The notes beneath the pieces were generated by a model, which saw only the letters and a program-made list of their open reading frames with translations, ran no database searches and was not told the DNA's origin. Position numbers and translations under genes: made by a program. From the NCBI GenBank assembly GCA_017853885.1, contig JAFMIR010000002.1, forward strand, positions 1 to 64,000: a DNA stretch of 64,000 nucleotides, in the 5' to 3' direction. Positions 52,154 through 59,296 of the stretch are shown here, piece after piece (the first letter of the stretch is position 1; each line of letters starts with the position of its first letter). This DNA comes from Prosthecobacter sp. GTDB taxonomy: Bacteria; Verrucomicrobiota; Verrucomicrobiia; Verrucomicrobiales; Verrucomicrobiaceae.

Positions 52154-53458
52154 TCAGGTTTTTCTGCCGATTGCAAAGGGCGCAAATCGGTTTTCGAGGC
52201 GCTTGGGCACCACACATTGCACATGGGCACGGCCAGTCTCGTAATCTTCGGCGAGCACCTTGCCTTCCTGATGTGCCAAAGCCACGAGATCCATTCGGTC
52301 GAGCGGCAGATCGAGTTCAAGGCGCACCACACGGTCAATCATGAAATCATGTAGACAGTGTAGGAGGTTATCGATTCCCTGACCGGTCTTCACGGAGACC
52401 GGGACCGCGTCTGGAAAATCCCGCCACAGTTCCGTGAGTCGTGTATCATCAACCAGATCCACCTTGTTGAGCACGAGCAAGACACGTTTGTCACCTGCGC
52501 CAAGCTCGCCAAGCACCTGGGTAGTGGTTTGATAAAACTTCAGCGCTTCCGGCGAGCTGGCATCAACGACATGGATGAGGAAATCCGCTAGCACAGCTTC
52601 CTCCAGCGTGGCGCGGAAGGACTGCACGAGGTCATGGGGAAGATTTCGCACAAAACCCACGGTGTCAGTGACGAGCAGCGATTGGCCGTCCGGTAGCTCC
52701 ATGCGACGCGTTGTGGTGTCCAGCGTGGCAAAGAGTTTGTTTTCCGCCAGCACATCGGCGGCGGTGAGTTTGTTGAGCAGGGAGGATTTGCCCGCGTTTG
52801 TGTAGCCGACAATGGCGGCGTGGGGCAAGGGCACGCGGCTCCGTTCTTTGCGCATAGTGTCACGCACGCGGCGCACATCCTCCAGCTCCGCCTTGACGCG
52901 GTCGAGGCGTTGATGAGCAAGACGGCGGTCGGTTTCGAGCTGAGTTTCACCTTCACCACGAGCGGCTCCGGCACCGCCTTTGCCGCCCCCGGCACCACCG
53001 CCTTGGCGGTCCAAGTGCGCCCACATGCGTGTGAGGCGTGGGATGGAGTATTCGAGGCGTGCCAGCTCGACCTGAAGACGGGCCTCCCTAGTTCGGGCGC
53101 GCATATTGAAGATATCGAGAATGACCTCGTGGCGGTCGATGACGCAGATGTCTCCTTCCGTTTCCCAGGCGCGTTGCTGAGCGGGGCTGAGTTCGTTATC
53201 CCACACGATGCAGTCGGCCTGCAAAGCCTTGGCTTGCTCGGTGAGTTCCTTCGTTTTGCCGCTACCGATGAGATAACGAGCCGTGTGCTCACGGGCAAAA
53301 ACGAGCTGGCTGCCTACAATGGTGATGCCGAGCGTACGGACGAGTTCCCCGAGTTCGTCGAGCAAAGCCTGGGCCTCCTCCTTGCGGCGGCGGTCGAAAT
53401 ACGCGCCGATGAGGAAGGCTCGCTCGACCTGCTGGGGCTTTTCACGGACATCAAACAT
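52154..53458 (-). CDS. hflX: GTPase HflX
   Basis: Ribosome-associated GTPase that splits stalled 70S ribosomes, especially under stress. The ATG at 53458 (MFDVREKPQQVERAFLIGA) matches the usual HflX opening; a GTG at 53515 would add 19 residues. Motifs: VWDNELSPAQQRAWE of the N-domain, the glycine-rich linker DRQGGGAGGGKGGAGAARGEGETQLETDRR, G1 GYTNAGKSSLLN, G2/G3 TLDTTTRRMELPDG and DTVGFVRNLPH, and NKVDLVDD. Cytoplasmic. Divergent from the next gene by 68 bp (or 11 bp if GTG 53515 is the start), so the two promoters overlap in the second case. Confidence 0.96.
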   Translation of the reverse strand: MFDVREKPQQVERAFLIGAYFDRRRKEEAQALLDELGELVRTLGITIVGSQLVFAREHTARYLIGSGKTKELTEQAKALQADCIVWDNELSPAQQRAWETEGDICVIDRHEVILDIFNMRARTREARLQVELARLEYSIPRLTRMWAHLDRQGGGAGGGKGGAGAARGEGETQLETDRRLAHQRLDRVKAELEDVRRVRDTMRKERSRVPLPHAAIVGYTNAGKSSLLNKLTAADVLAENKLFATLDTTTRRMELPDGQSLLVTDTVGFVRNLPHDLVQSFRATLEEAVLADFLIHVVDASSPEALKFYQTTTQVLGELGAGDKRVLLVLNKVDLVDDTRLTELWRDFPDAVPVSVKTGQGIDNLLHCLHDFMIDRVVRLELDLPLDRMDLVALAHQEGKVLAEDYETGRAHVQCVVPKRLENRFAPFAIGRKT

Positions 53459-53526
53459 GGGGAGGGAAGCATGCAGCGTGGAGAAGCCTTGCCAAGCTGC
53501 ATGTTCATCGGACACAATGTAGCCGT

Positions 53527-55098
53527 ATGACCATCGAAGAGCCCCTCACCGTGAGTGAAACCGCCCCAGGCGGGTTTCTCGCATGGCTGGACAGGCAATC
53601 ACAAAACCTTCGGCTCACGCGCTTCATGCTGTTGCGGCTCACCGGTCTCGTTTGGTTTGCCGCATGGCTTTCTGCGGCGCTTCAATTCATTCCGCTCGTG
53701 GGTCATGATGGTCTGCTGCCCGCCGATTTGCTGGTAAAGCAGGCACTGGCACGCCACGAGTCCCCATGGGACTTGTTTTGGGAGGTGCCATCCATCTTCT
53801 GGTTTCACTGCAGTGATACGATGATCCTCACAGTGACTTGGACAGGCGTCATTCTCTCCCTTGTCGTGCTTTGCGGCTACGCGAACGCGATCATCATGTT
53901 TGTGCTTTGGGCGCTTTACATGTCCCTGCTGCCCATCGGGCAGGAATGGCTCTCGTATGGTTGGGACATCCAGATTCTCGAAACGGGATTCCTCGGCATG
54001 ATGCTTTGCCCGCTGCTTGATCCCAGACCGTTTTCCAGAAAGGCTCCGCCCGTGCTCATCATCTGGCTGTATCGATGGCTCATCTTTCGCATCATGCTTG
54101 GTGCGGGTCTCATCAAATGGCGGGGCGATACCTGCTGGCGGGATTTGACAGCGCTCTTTTATCATTACGAAACTCAGCCGGTGCCGAATCCATTCAGCCC
54201 GCTGCTGCACGCGATGCCCAAGGGGTTTCATCAGCTCGGTGTGGTTTGGAATCACTTCGTCGAGCTCATCGTGCCGTGGTTTAGCTTCGTGGGGCGATGG
54301 CCGCGGCATATTGCAGGCCTTCTGATGAGTTCATTCATGGTGATCCTCATCTTCAGCGGCAACTTGTCGTTCTTGAATTGGCTCACCCTTATTCCGTGCC
54401 TTGCCTGCTTCGATGACTCGTTTTGGAGGCGGGTGCTGCCCCAAGCCATGGTGTGTCGTGCTGACAGGGCTGCGGAAGGCTCACCGCGCACCTCGATCTG
54501 CCATTGGGTCACCTCATGCATCTATGCTGGCGTTGTCGCGTGGCTGAGCTGGGGGCCTGTGAAGAACCTCATCTCTTCCGAACAAGCCATGAACACCTCC
54601 TTTGACCGCCTGCATTTGGTCAATACTTATGGTGCCTTTGGAACTGTGGATCGAGAGCGTTTCGAGCTTGTTTTCCAAGGCACGGACAGTGCGGTGGCGG
54701 ATCTCATGGCGGATTGGAAAGACTATGAATTTAAGGCAAAGCCTACGGATCCGAAGCGCCGTCCGGTGATGATTTCACCCTATCACTATCGCTTGGATTG
54801 GGCAGCGTGGTATCCATGGCATCGCATTCAAGGTCGCAATCAATGGGTGCCGAACTTCATCTGGAAACTTCTTCACAATGATTCCGTCGCCCTAGGTCTC
54901 ATCGCCAACAATCCTTTTCCCTCGAAACCACCCCAATACATCCGCGTGCTCGTCTATCGCTACAAGTTTGCCCCATGGAGCCATTCAGATGGGGCATGGT
55001 GGGTGCGTGAGCGCGAGGGAACACACATCTACCCACTCAGCAAAGACAGTCCTCAGCTTCAGCAGATCGTGAGAGATGCTGGATGGATGCGAGACTAG
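53527..55098 (+). CDS. Lipase-maturation-factor-like membrane protein (LMF1 family)
   Basis: Polytopic membrane protein of 523 residues (PF06762). The N-terminal LTRFMLLRLTGLVWFAAWL starts the membrane part, with about five to seven helices up to residue 310. Family motifs follow the second helix: GWDIQILETGFLGMMLCPLLD, WLYRWLIFRIMLGAGLIKWRGDTCWRDLTALFYHYETQPVPNPFSPLLHAMPKGFHQLGVV and the soluble part with VNTYGAFGTVDRERFELVFQGT and YHYRLDWAAWYPWH. In animals LMF1 folds lipases in the ER; bacterial members have no such compartment and their role is unknown (perhaps assisting secreted lipases or lipid transport). Single gene divergent from hflX. Confidence 0.88.
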   Translation: MTIEEPLTVSETAPGGFLAWLDRQSQNLRLTRFMLLRLTGLVWFAAWLSAALQFIPLVGHDGLLPADLLVKQALARHESPWDLFWEVPSIFWFHCSDTMILTVTWTGVILSLVVLCGYANAIIMFVLWALYMSLLPIGQEWLSYGWDIQILETGFLGMMLCPLLDPRPFSRKAPPVLIIWLYRWLIFRIMLGAGLIKWRGDTCWRDLTALFYHYETQPVPNPFSPLLHAMPKGFHQLGVVWNHFVELIVPWFSFVGRWPRHIAGLLMSSFMVILIFSGNLSFLNWLTLIPCLACFDDSFWRRVLPQAMVCRADRAAEGSPRTSICHWVTSCIYAGVVAWLSWGPVKNLISSEQAMNTSFDRLHLVNTYGAFGTVDRERFELVFQGTDSAVADLMADWKDYEFKAKPTDPKRRPVMISPYHYRLDWAAWYPWHRIQGRNQWVPNFIWKLLHNDSVALGLIANNPFPSKPPQYIRVLVYRYKFAPWSHSDGAWWVREREGTHIYPLSKDSPQLQQIVRDAGWMRD

Positions 55099-55225
55099 CA
55101 GCTTGAGCTGGTCCCTGTAGGACGCGTTTGCAAAGCTGGCGACATTCCCAAAGCAGAATGGGGCACAGCGAACCTGGCTGAGAACAAACCATTCTCTAGA
55201 ACCCCAGTAAAGAGTGACAATAGCG

Positions 55226-55245
55226 CGGCATTCAGCCGTTTTTTT
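55226..55245 (+). terminator. Weak terminator after the LMF1-like gene
   Basis: Four-base stem CGGC/GCCG (55226-55229, 55235-55238) followed by seven T (55239-55245). The stem is short, so the function is uncertain. Confidence 0.35.
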
Positions 55246-55400
55246 CTCTAGTCCACGATGCACGCCGAACTCGTTGAAGAAGTTTTTTTGGGAGAGTATC
55301 GCACCTCCAGTTTTTTTCGGAGATCTGCTGGTCTTCAAGTCATGCGCTGGTGCGCAGGGGTATATTCTCGATCTCGTCAGCAGCACGGGGTATCGTGTTC
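55245..55400 (-). pseudogene. Decayed copy A of the 3' tail of the radical SAM gene
   Basis: Read on the minus strand it shows EFGVHRGLEKK-like and NFFN-like segments that match NDFGVYRGLEKQ and KFFFN of the intact protein. Upstream of that the frame changes: EIENIPLRTSA, a stop, then LEDQQISEKNWRCD align with EIESMTPRTSQ and EEIPEKHWMYY of the intact tail. It therefore carries at least one stop codon and a frameshift. It is clearly related to copies B (57131-57294) and C (within 57856-59127), but older. There is no reading frame in front of it. Confidence 0.7.
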
Positions 55401-55760
55401 TGGGCGCAAAAAAGAGCGTGAGCCGCTTCATGGCGAGAGCGCGGTGGGTTGAGGTGTGGCTCAGGAATCACGCGGACAGCACCCAACCGGCCTTTTTTGG
55501 GGAAGAACTTTCTTCACGCGGAGGTTCTGCTCAAAACAAAGCACCCAAACAATCTAGACACCTTCAACAAGGGAACCCAAGAACTCAAAGCCCATCCAGC
55601 GGGCTCGCGTGCCAGTGCCGCCTCCCGCCATGACGTCCTCAAGGCAAAGCGCCGCACCTTCATCGTCCGCGATGATTTATCCAACCACGTGTCGGTATTC
55701 ATGCTCCCCAGCTCCGAGTGTTCTCTTCTCGGAGTATCCAAGTTTTTGCCCCCCGTGTCT
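55401..55760. other. Unassigned stretch between tail copy A and the integrase fragment
   Basis: 360 bp without a gene I can support. Frames on the two strands are only fragments; the catalytic domain of the integrase (RHRY-type motifs) that would be expected here on the minus strand is absent. Confidence 0.45.
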
Positions 55761-56114
55761 TCACCCGGAAGCCCAATTCCACCCGCCCCTGCGCATACGG
55801 CGGCGCATGTGCCAGTTCTCCGTGCTTTTCTGGAAACACCGCAGCGCCTCCCGTGCCTGTTCGAGCTGCCAGTCGTGCGGTGGCTGCACGCTGCTCTTTA
55901 GGTAGCGCCCGTATCCCTCCATCGCCGGCCTCAGCGCCGTTTCGGCAGGCAACGTTTTGCAAAACTTCAAAAAGCGCGCCATCTCCACGCCCCACCAGCC
56001 CAGCCGCCGTTCCCCGTCCGCGTTGGTGGGTATAAAAACGCCTACTGCTTCGACGACCCGCCGCACCCAAGGCTTGACCTCGGGCGACTTTTTCGCTTCG
56101 ATCGGCGCATTCAT
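55761..56114 (-). pseudogene. N-terminal fragment of an integron-type tyrosine recombinase
   Basis: 117 residues from an ATG at 56114 to a stop. The segment WWGVEMARFLKFCKTLPAET...HDWQLEQAREALRCFQKSTENW follows the SAM-like N-terminal (arm-binding) domain seen in integron integrases and related recombinases of Verrucomicrobia, with the W-Q-x-E-QAREAL-x-x-F helix. The catalytic C-terminal domain (box I Arg, HxxR, Tyr) is missing; downstream sequence has no match. So the gene is truncated and cannot make an active integrase. It points away from the cassette at 56252, the standard integron orientation. Family assignment rests on a short domain. Confidence 0.5.
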
Positions 56115-56175
56115 AAAAAACCTTCGTTTTTCGGTGTGAAGCTCCTTCTACCTCAACCCGAGTCTCAAAAACCAC

Positions 56176-56207
56176 AAAAAACTGTGGGCGAATCTGATTC
56201 GCCCACA
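56176..56207 (-). terminator. Minus-strand terminator between the attI-like core and the integrase fragment
   Basis: Nearly perfect hairpin of two 12-base arms TGTGGGCGAATC/GATTCGCCCACA (56183-56194, 56196-56207) followed on the minus strand by GTTTTTTG (56176-56182). It would stop transcription arriving from the cassette side before it reaches the integrase start at 56114, which then must be served by a promoter within about 60 bases. Confidence 0.65.
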
Positions 56208-56227
56208 ATTAAGTTCGGCTAAACAAC

Positions 56228-56234
56228 GTTAGGC
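56228..56234 (+). other. attI-like core site GTTAGGC
   Basis: The seven bases match the consensus core GTTRRRY of integron sites, lie 17 bases before the cassette reading frame and are on the side facing the integrase fragment. Integrase would cleave between G and TT. The perfect complement GCCTAAC is found at the cassette's attC (56999-57005). Confidence 0.6.
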
Positions 56235-57116
56235 CGTTCTGCCACGCACCGATGAAGCCAGCATCAAAACCTCTCATTTCGGCAATCGTCGTCGGTCTGC
56301 TCGTCGGTATTATTGCCAGCCTCATTTGCGAGCCTCATGTGTATCGAGTCACGAGTGGCTATTCTCATCGATCGTTTTTCGTCACTCTCCCAATCGAGCC
56401 ATCCGAGGAGCAACTTCTCGACGCCGTCATCTATGGCGAGCCGCTAATCCAAGACAAAGCCGGCCTGACGCAAGAGTGGCGACGCGCGGAAGCCGAAGGA
56501 AACCGCCTACGTATCAAAGTCGATAGTAGTAGCTTTATTCTCATCAGTCCATACGCACCAGATAGCGACCCAGACTTAGTTTTTCCCACTGGTAGGCGAG
56601 TTACTGGCATTTGGCTTACCCAGCCGAGCACACGAACTCGCTTTCCACCCGCCCTCGTTCGCATTGCATATTTCATCGTCGCGTTTACAGCCACACTGCT
56701 TGTTGTCTGGGTTTTATTCCGCAGGTCTTCGCCCAGCCGCCCAACCACAAGCCCACCTCCAAAAGAACCCCCACCTCCACGCACGGAACACTCCCACGCC
56801 AAGCCCGACCCATTTACCGTGTTGGGAGTCTCCCGCAACGCGACCTTTGAAGAGATTAGACGCGCATACCGAACCAAGATGCGAGAGTATCACCCGGACA
56901 AGGTAGCCAGCCTCGGTGCCGAACTCCGCGAGCTTGCCGAGCGAAAAGCCAAGCAAATCAATGAAGCGTTTGAAACTCTATCCAGACAACACTCAACGGC
57001 CTAACCATGCGCTGCAGCGAACGGCTCCGGCTGTCACGCTGGCTGCTTCCACCGCCGCCTTGCCGCCCGCCGTGCAGCCAGCGCGCCAGCCTCCGCCGTC
57101 GCTGAGCTTGGGGTCG
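56229..57116 (+). mobile_element. Integron gene cassette (one gene plus attC)
   Basis: Bounded by GTTAGGC at 56228 and GTTAGCC at 57116, about 888 bp. It contains one plus-strand gene (56252-57004) whose stop codon TAA is embedded in the GCCTAAC end of the attC site, the usual compact layout of a mobile cassette. Together with the divergent integrase fragment this is a remnant of a chromosomal integron with a single cassette. Confidence 0.7.
56252..57004 (+). CDS. Membrane protein with C-terminal DnaJ (J) domain, integron cassette gene
   Basis: The protein has 250 residues. Membrane helix 1 at 8-26 (LISAIVVGLLVGIIASLI), an extracytoplasmic part of about 100 residues (VYRVTSGYSHRSFFVTLPIEP, RIKVDSSSFILISPYAPDSDPD), helix 2 at 135-156 (VRIAYFIVAFTATLLVVWVLF), a Pro-rich linker (SPPPKEPPPPR), then a J domain from about 186 with DPFTVLGVSRNATFEEIRRAYRTKMREYHPDK and the HPD triplet at 214-216, closing KAKQINEAFETLSRQ. 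The J domain faces the cytoplasm and would stimulate an Hsp70 (DnaK). The outside part is of unknown type. The stop codon is inside attC. Neighbouring tails of the radical SAM gene are unrelated. Confidence 0.88.
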   Translation: MKPASKPLISAIVVGLLVGIIASLICEPHVYRVTSGYSHRSFFVTLPIEPSEEQLLDAVIYGEPLIQDKAGLTQEWRRAEAEGNRLRIKVDSSSFILISPYAPDSDPDLVFPTGRRVTGIWLTQPSTRTRFPPALVRIAYFIVAFTATLLVVWVLFRRSSPSRPTTSPPPKEPPPPRTEHSHAKPDPFTVLGVSRNATFEEIRRAYRTKMREYHPDKVASLGAELRELAERKAKQINEAFETLSRQHSTA

Positions 57117-57122
57117 TTAGCC
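56999..57122 (+). other. attC recombination site of the cassette, 124 bp
   Basis: Outer ends GCCTAAC (56999-57005) and GTTAGCC (57116-57122) pair with one mismatch. The inner left strand GCTGCAGCGAACGGC pairs with GCCGTCGCTGAGC except for two bulged bases (a G and an A), the extrahelical bases that mark attC hairpins. Further in, GCTGGCTGC pairs with GCAGCCAGC, and GGCTG with CAGCC. The sequence GCTGCAGCGAACGG is typical of attC sites. Confidence 0.8.
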
Positions 57123-57130
57123 GCCCCCTT

Positions 57131-57294
57131 CACCCCCCACGCTTCTTCTCCAGCCCACGATACACACCGAAGTCGTTGAAGAAGAACTTTTTGGCGAGCC
57201 AGTACATCCAGTGCTTTTCGGGGATCTCCTCGCCTTCGCGCCATTGGCTGGTGCGCGGGGTCATGCTCTCGATCTCGGCCATGGCGGTCTGGCG
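57131..57294 (-). pseudogene. Near-perfect copy B of the 3' tail of the radical SAM gene
   Basis: 164 bp aligned to 57911-58074 with nine mismatches, the last 94 bases identical. It ends abruptly after CTGGCG. On the minus strand it encodes a tail ending VYRGLEKKRGG followed by a TGA stop at 57130-57132, the ancestral C-terminus of the gene. Directly left of it lies the attC site. Confidence 0.9.
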
Positions 57295-57332
57295 ACTTTA
57301 CGCCTCGCATCCCATGGGTATCATGGCGTGAG

Positions 57333-57682
57333 ATGCAGAGCGTTTACATTGAGACGACGATTCCAAGCTACTTGGGTGCGCACCCGAGCCGCCAAGAGCC
57401 GATGGCATCCCACCAAAAGGCGACACACCTGTGGTGGAAGACGGAGCGGCAGCGCTTGCCAGGAGCCTGATCCAGTTGCTACGGATACCGCCGAAGGCGG
57501 AGGCGGACGCCACTCATCTGGCGCTCGCCATCCTGCATCGGATCACTTACTTGCTGACCTGGAACTGCACACACCTCGCCAACCCCGTGCTGCAAAAGGA
57601 TCTAATCGACTACTGCAACTACCATCACCTGCACATCCCGGTGATTTGCACCCCTGAACTCCTCACGCCACCCCAGCCATGA
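57333..57682 (+). pseudogene. Broken PIN-domain (VapC-like) toxin gene
   Basis: The N-terminal part MQSVYIETTIPSYLGAHPSRQ, then THLWWKTERQRL, matches the opening of PIN-domain toxins of the VapC type (ETTIPSYL), and the C-terminal part KAEADATHLALAILHRI, TYLLTWNCTHLANPVLQKDL, HIPVICTPELL matches their end. The two parts are in different frames: the first frame stops at about 57468 while the second (57431-57682) continues. The missing middle of about 45 residues shows an internal deletion with frame change. The catalytic acidic residues of the middle are lost, so the RNase is inactive. Confidence 0.75.
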
Positions 57683-57906
57683 TTGACCCCATCGTCCAAG
57701 ATGTTCGCGATGCTCGTGCAGCCATCGCCGCCGAGTTTAACTACGATCTCGGCAAGTATCTCGCATGGATTCGTGAGCAGACCGAGGCAAGAAAGACGGC
57801 CATGACCCAACCAAGGGCGAAAAAAGAGACTGGGAAATCCGGCAGGGCACGGAAGTCAGCCGTGACTCGGAAAGGCCGTGCGGCCCCCGCCCGAGTCTCG
57901 GCTTGA
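57679..57906 (+). CDS. Small antitoxin-like protein following the PIN gene, 75 aa
   Basis: Overlaps the stop of the broken PIN gene by 4 bp (ATGA at 57679-57682), the order seen in some PIN toxin modules where a short protein follows the PIN gene. The N-terminus MIDPIVQDVRDARAAIAAEFNYDLGKYLAWIREQ fits the small 'MIDPIVEEVRxxRxxxAxxFNYDLxxIxxxIxEQ' family often found beside PIN genes. The C-terminal half is a low-complexity Lys/Arg/Ala-rich tail (KKETGKSGRARKSAVTRKGR), perhaps a decayed end. The frame overlaps the elongated end of the radical SAM gene (57856-57906) on the other strand. Confidence 0.7.
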   Translation: MIDPIVQDVRDARAAIAAEFNYDLGKYLAWIREQTEARKTAMTQPRAKKETGKSGRARKSAVTRKGRAAPARVSA

Positions 57907-59127
57907 AGTCACCCCCCCCCGCTGCTTCTCCAGCCCGCGATAGACGCCGAAGTCGTTGAAGAAGAACTTTTTGGCGAGGTAGTACATCCAGTGCTTTTCG
58001 GGGATCTCCTCGCCTTCGCGCCATTGGCTGGTGCGCGGGGTCATGCTCTCGATCTCGGCCATGGCGGTCTGGCGGATGGTGCTGTCCTTGGCGGTGTGCT
58101 TGGTGACGACGGCCTTCACGAGGTCAGGGCGCTCCAGAACGATGCAGCCGCGGGTGTTCTGGGAGGCGATGGTGCGGAAGTCGCGCAGGAACTCGCTCTT
58201 GGTGAAGACATCGAAGAGGTCGTCGCGGGTGCGGACGCTTTCCTTGGCGAACTGGATGATGGGGCAGGGCTCGATGGCGCCGGTGGGGCTGATGTGGTGG
58301 CTGATGCCATTGGCCATGGGGCAGAGCGCCTGGCCCTGGTGGTCGTAGTAGGCATCGACGATGGCGATGGGCAGCTTGGCCCGCATGTTGACGACGAAGC
58401 GGCGCACCTGGGTGATCTGATCCGGCGTGAGGGCGAGCTCGGCGCTGATTTTAGGCCCGACGGGCCGGTAGGTGTGATACCAGGCATAGTGGACGCCCAT
58501 GTCAATGAGGCGACGCAGCCAGGTCTCGTTGAGGAGGTCGTCGATGTTCGTCTTGCAGAGGCTGGTGGCCACGCCGGTGAGCACGCGGGCGTCGAGGCAG
58601 TTTTGCAGGCCGCGGAGGGTGCGGGTGAGCACGTCGGTCTTGCCGCGGCGCTCGTTGCTGACGACCTCGGTGCCCTCGATGCTGACGAGCGGGGTGATGT
58701 TCCCGAGCTGGCGCATGGCGGTGGCGGCTTTCTCGGTGATCATCTGGCCGTTCGTGAAGACCTGGAAGTAGGCATCCGGGTGCATCGCGAGGAAGTCGAA
58801 GAGTTCCGGGTGCATGAAGGGCTCGCCCCCGAGGATGCCGAAGAAGGCATTGCCCCGCCGCTTGGCGTCGTTCACGATCTTGTTCAGCTCGTCGAGGTTC
58901 AGGGACTCGCGCGGCTTATCGACATCGACCCAGCAGCCCTGGCAGCGGAGGTTGCAGGAGTTCAGGATGGAAATGTAAAAGAAGGGCGGGAAGAACTGGC
59001 CCTGCTTCATGCGCTGCTTGTGCAGCATCACCGAGCGCGCCCCCTTGTAGCCGAAATTCCAGCCGATCTTGGCCAGGCAAAGCGGATCGACGGTGCGCAG
59101 GATGCGGGAGGTGAGGGAGAGGAGCAT
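57856..59127 (-). CDS. Radical SAM protein with CxxxCxxC, extended by a G9 slip
   Basis: The intact copy C, 423 residues. The radical SAM motif CNLRCQGC (C-x3-C-x2-C) lies at about residues 58-65, after FPPFFYISILNS; GGEPFMHPELFDFL is the following SAM-binding region. A C-terminal auxiliary cluster region is suggested by CPMANGISHHISPTGAIEPCP and NTRGCIVLERP. It ends with ...VYRGLEKQRGGVTSSRDSGGGRTAFPSHG; in copy B the stop comes directly after KRGG. On the minus strand the codons read CGG GGG GGG GTG from a G9 tract (57912-57920 on the plus strand); with eight G the frame would stop at 57909-57911. So the 16-18 extra residues are probably due to one extra G. The product's function is unknown. 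Confidence 0.85.
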   Translation of the reverse strand: MLLSLTSRILRTVDPLCLAKIGWNFGYKGARSVMLHKQRMKQGQFFPPFFYISILNSCNLRCQGCWVDVDKPRESLNLDELNKIVNDAKRRGNAFFGILGGEPFMHPELFDFLAMHPDAYFQVFTNGQMITEKAATAMRQLGNITPLVSIEGTEVVSNERRGKTDVLTRTLRGLQNCLDARVLTGVATSLCKTNIDDLLNETWLRRLIDMGVHYAWYHTYRPVGPKISAELALTPDQITQVRRFVVNMRAKLPIAIVDAYYDHQGQALCPMANGISHHISPTGAIEPCPIIQFAKESVRTRDDLFDVFTKSEFLRDFRTIASQNTRGCIVLERPDLVKAVVTKHTAKDSTIRQTAMAEIESMTPRTSQWREGEEIPEKHWMYYLAKKFFFNDFGVYRGLEKQRGGVTSSRDSGGGRTAFPSHG

Positions 59128-59296
59128 GGAAAAATGACGAATGAGAAATGCAGAATGACGAAAGCAAGCGCCAGCGCGGAAGCCTAGGAGTCAATCTGTT
59201 TGGGAAGGGGGCATCTTGCAGGGGAAAATCAAGGAAGCAGGTGGGACGTGCAAACTTCTGTTGGCGTCCTGTGGGGGCTTCGCTAGGACTGGCAGG

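Noticed and set aside
54985..55431. 148-codon minus-strand frame
   Set aside because: Covers the decayed tail copy A plus antisense of the LMF1-like gene end; it is explained by the tail remnant.
55699..56208. 169-codon minus-strand frame overlapping the integrase fragment
   Set aside because: Different frame from the recombinase-like segment, composition typical of a shadow frame; no motif.
57991..59187. 398-codon plus-strand frame opposite the radical SAM gene
   Set aside because: Exact antisense of a gene with the radical SAM motif; high GC in third positions opens the opposite frame.
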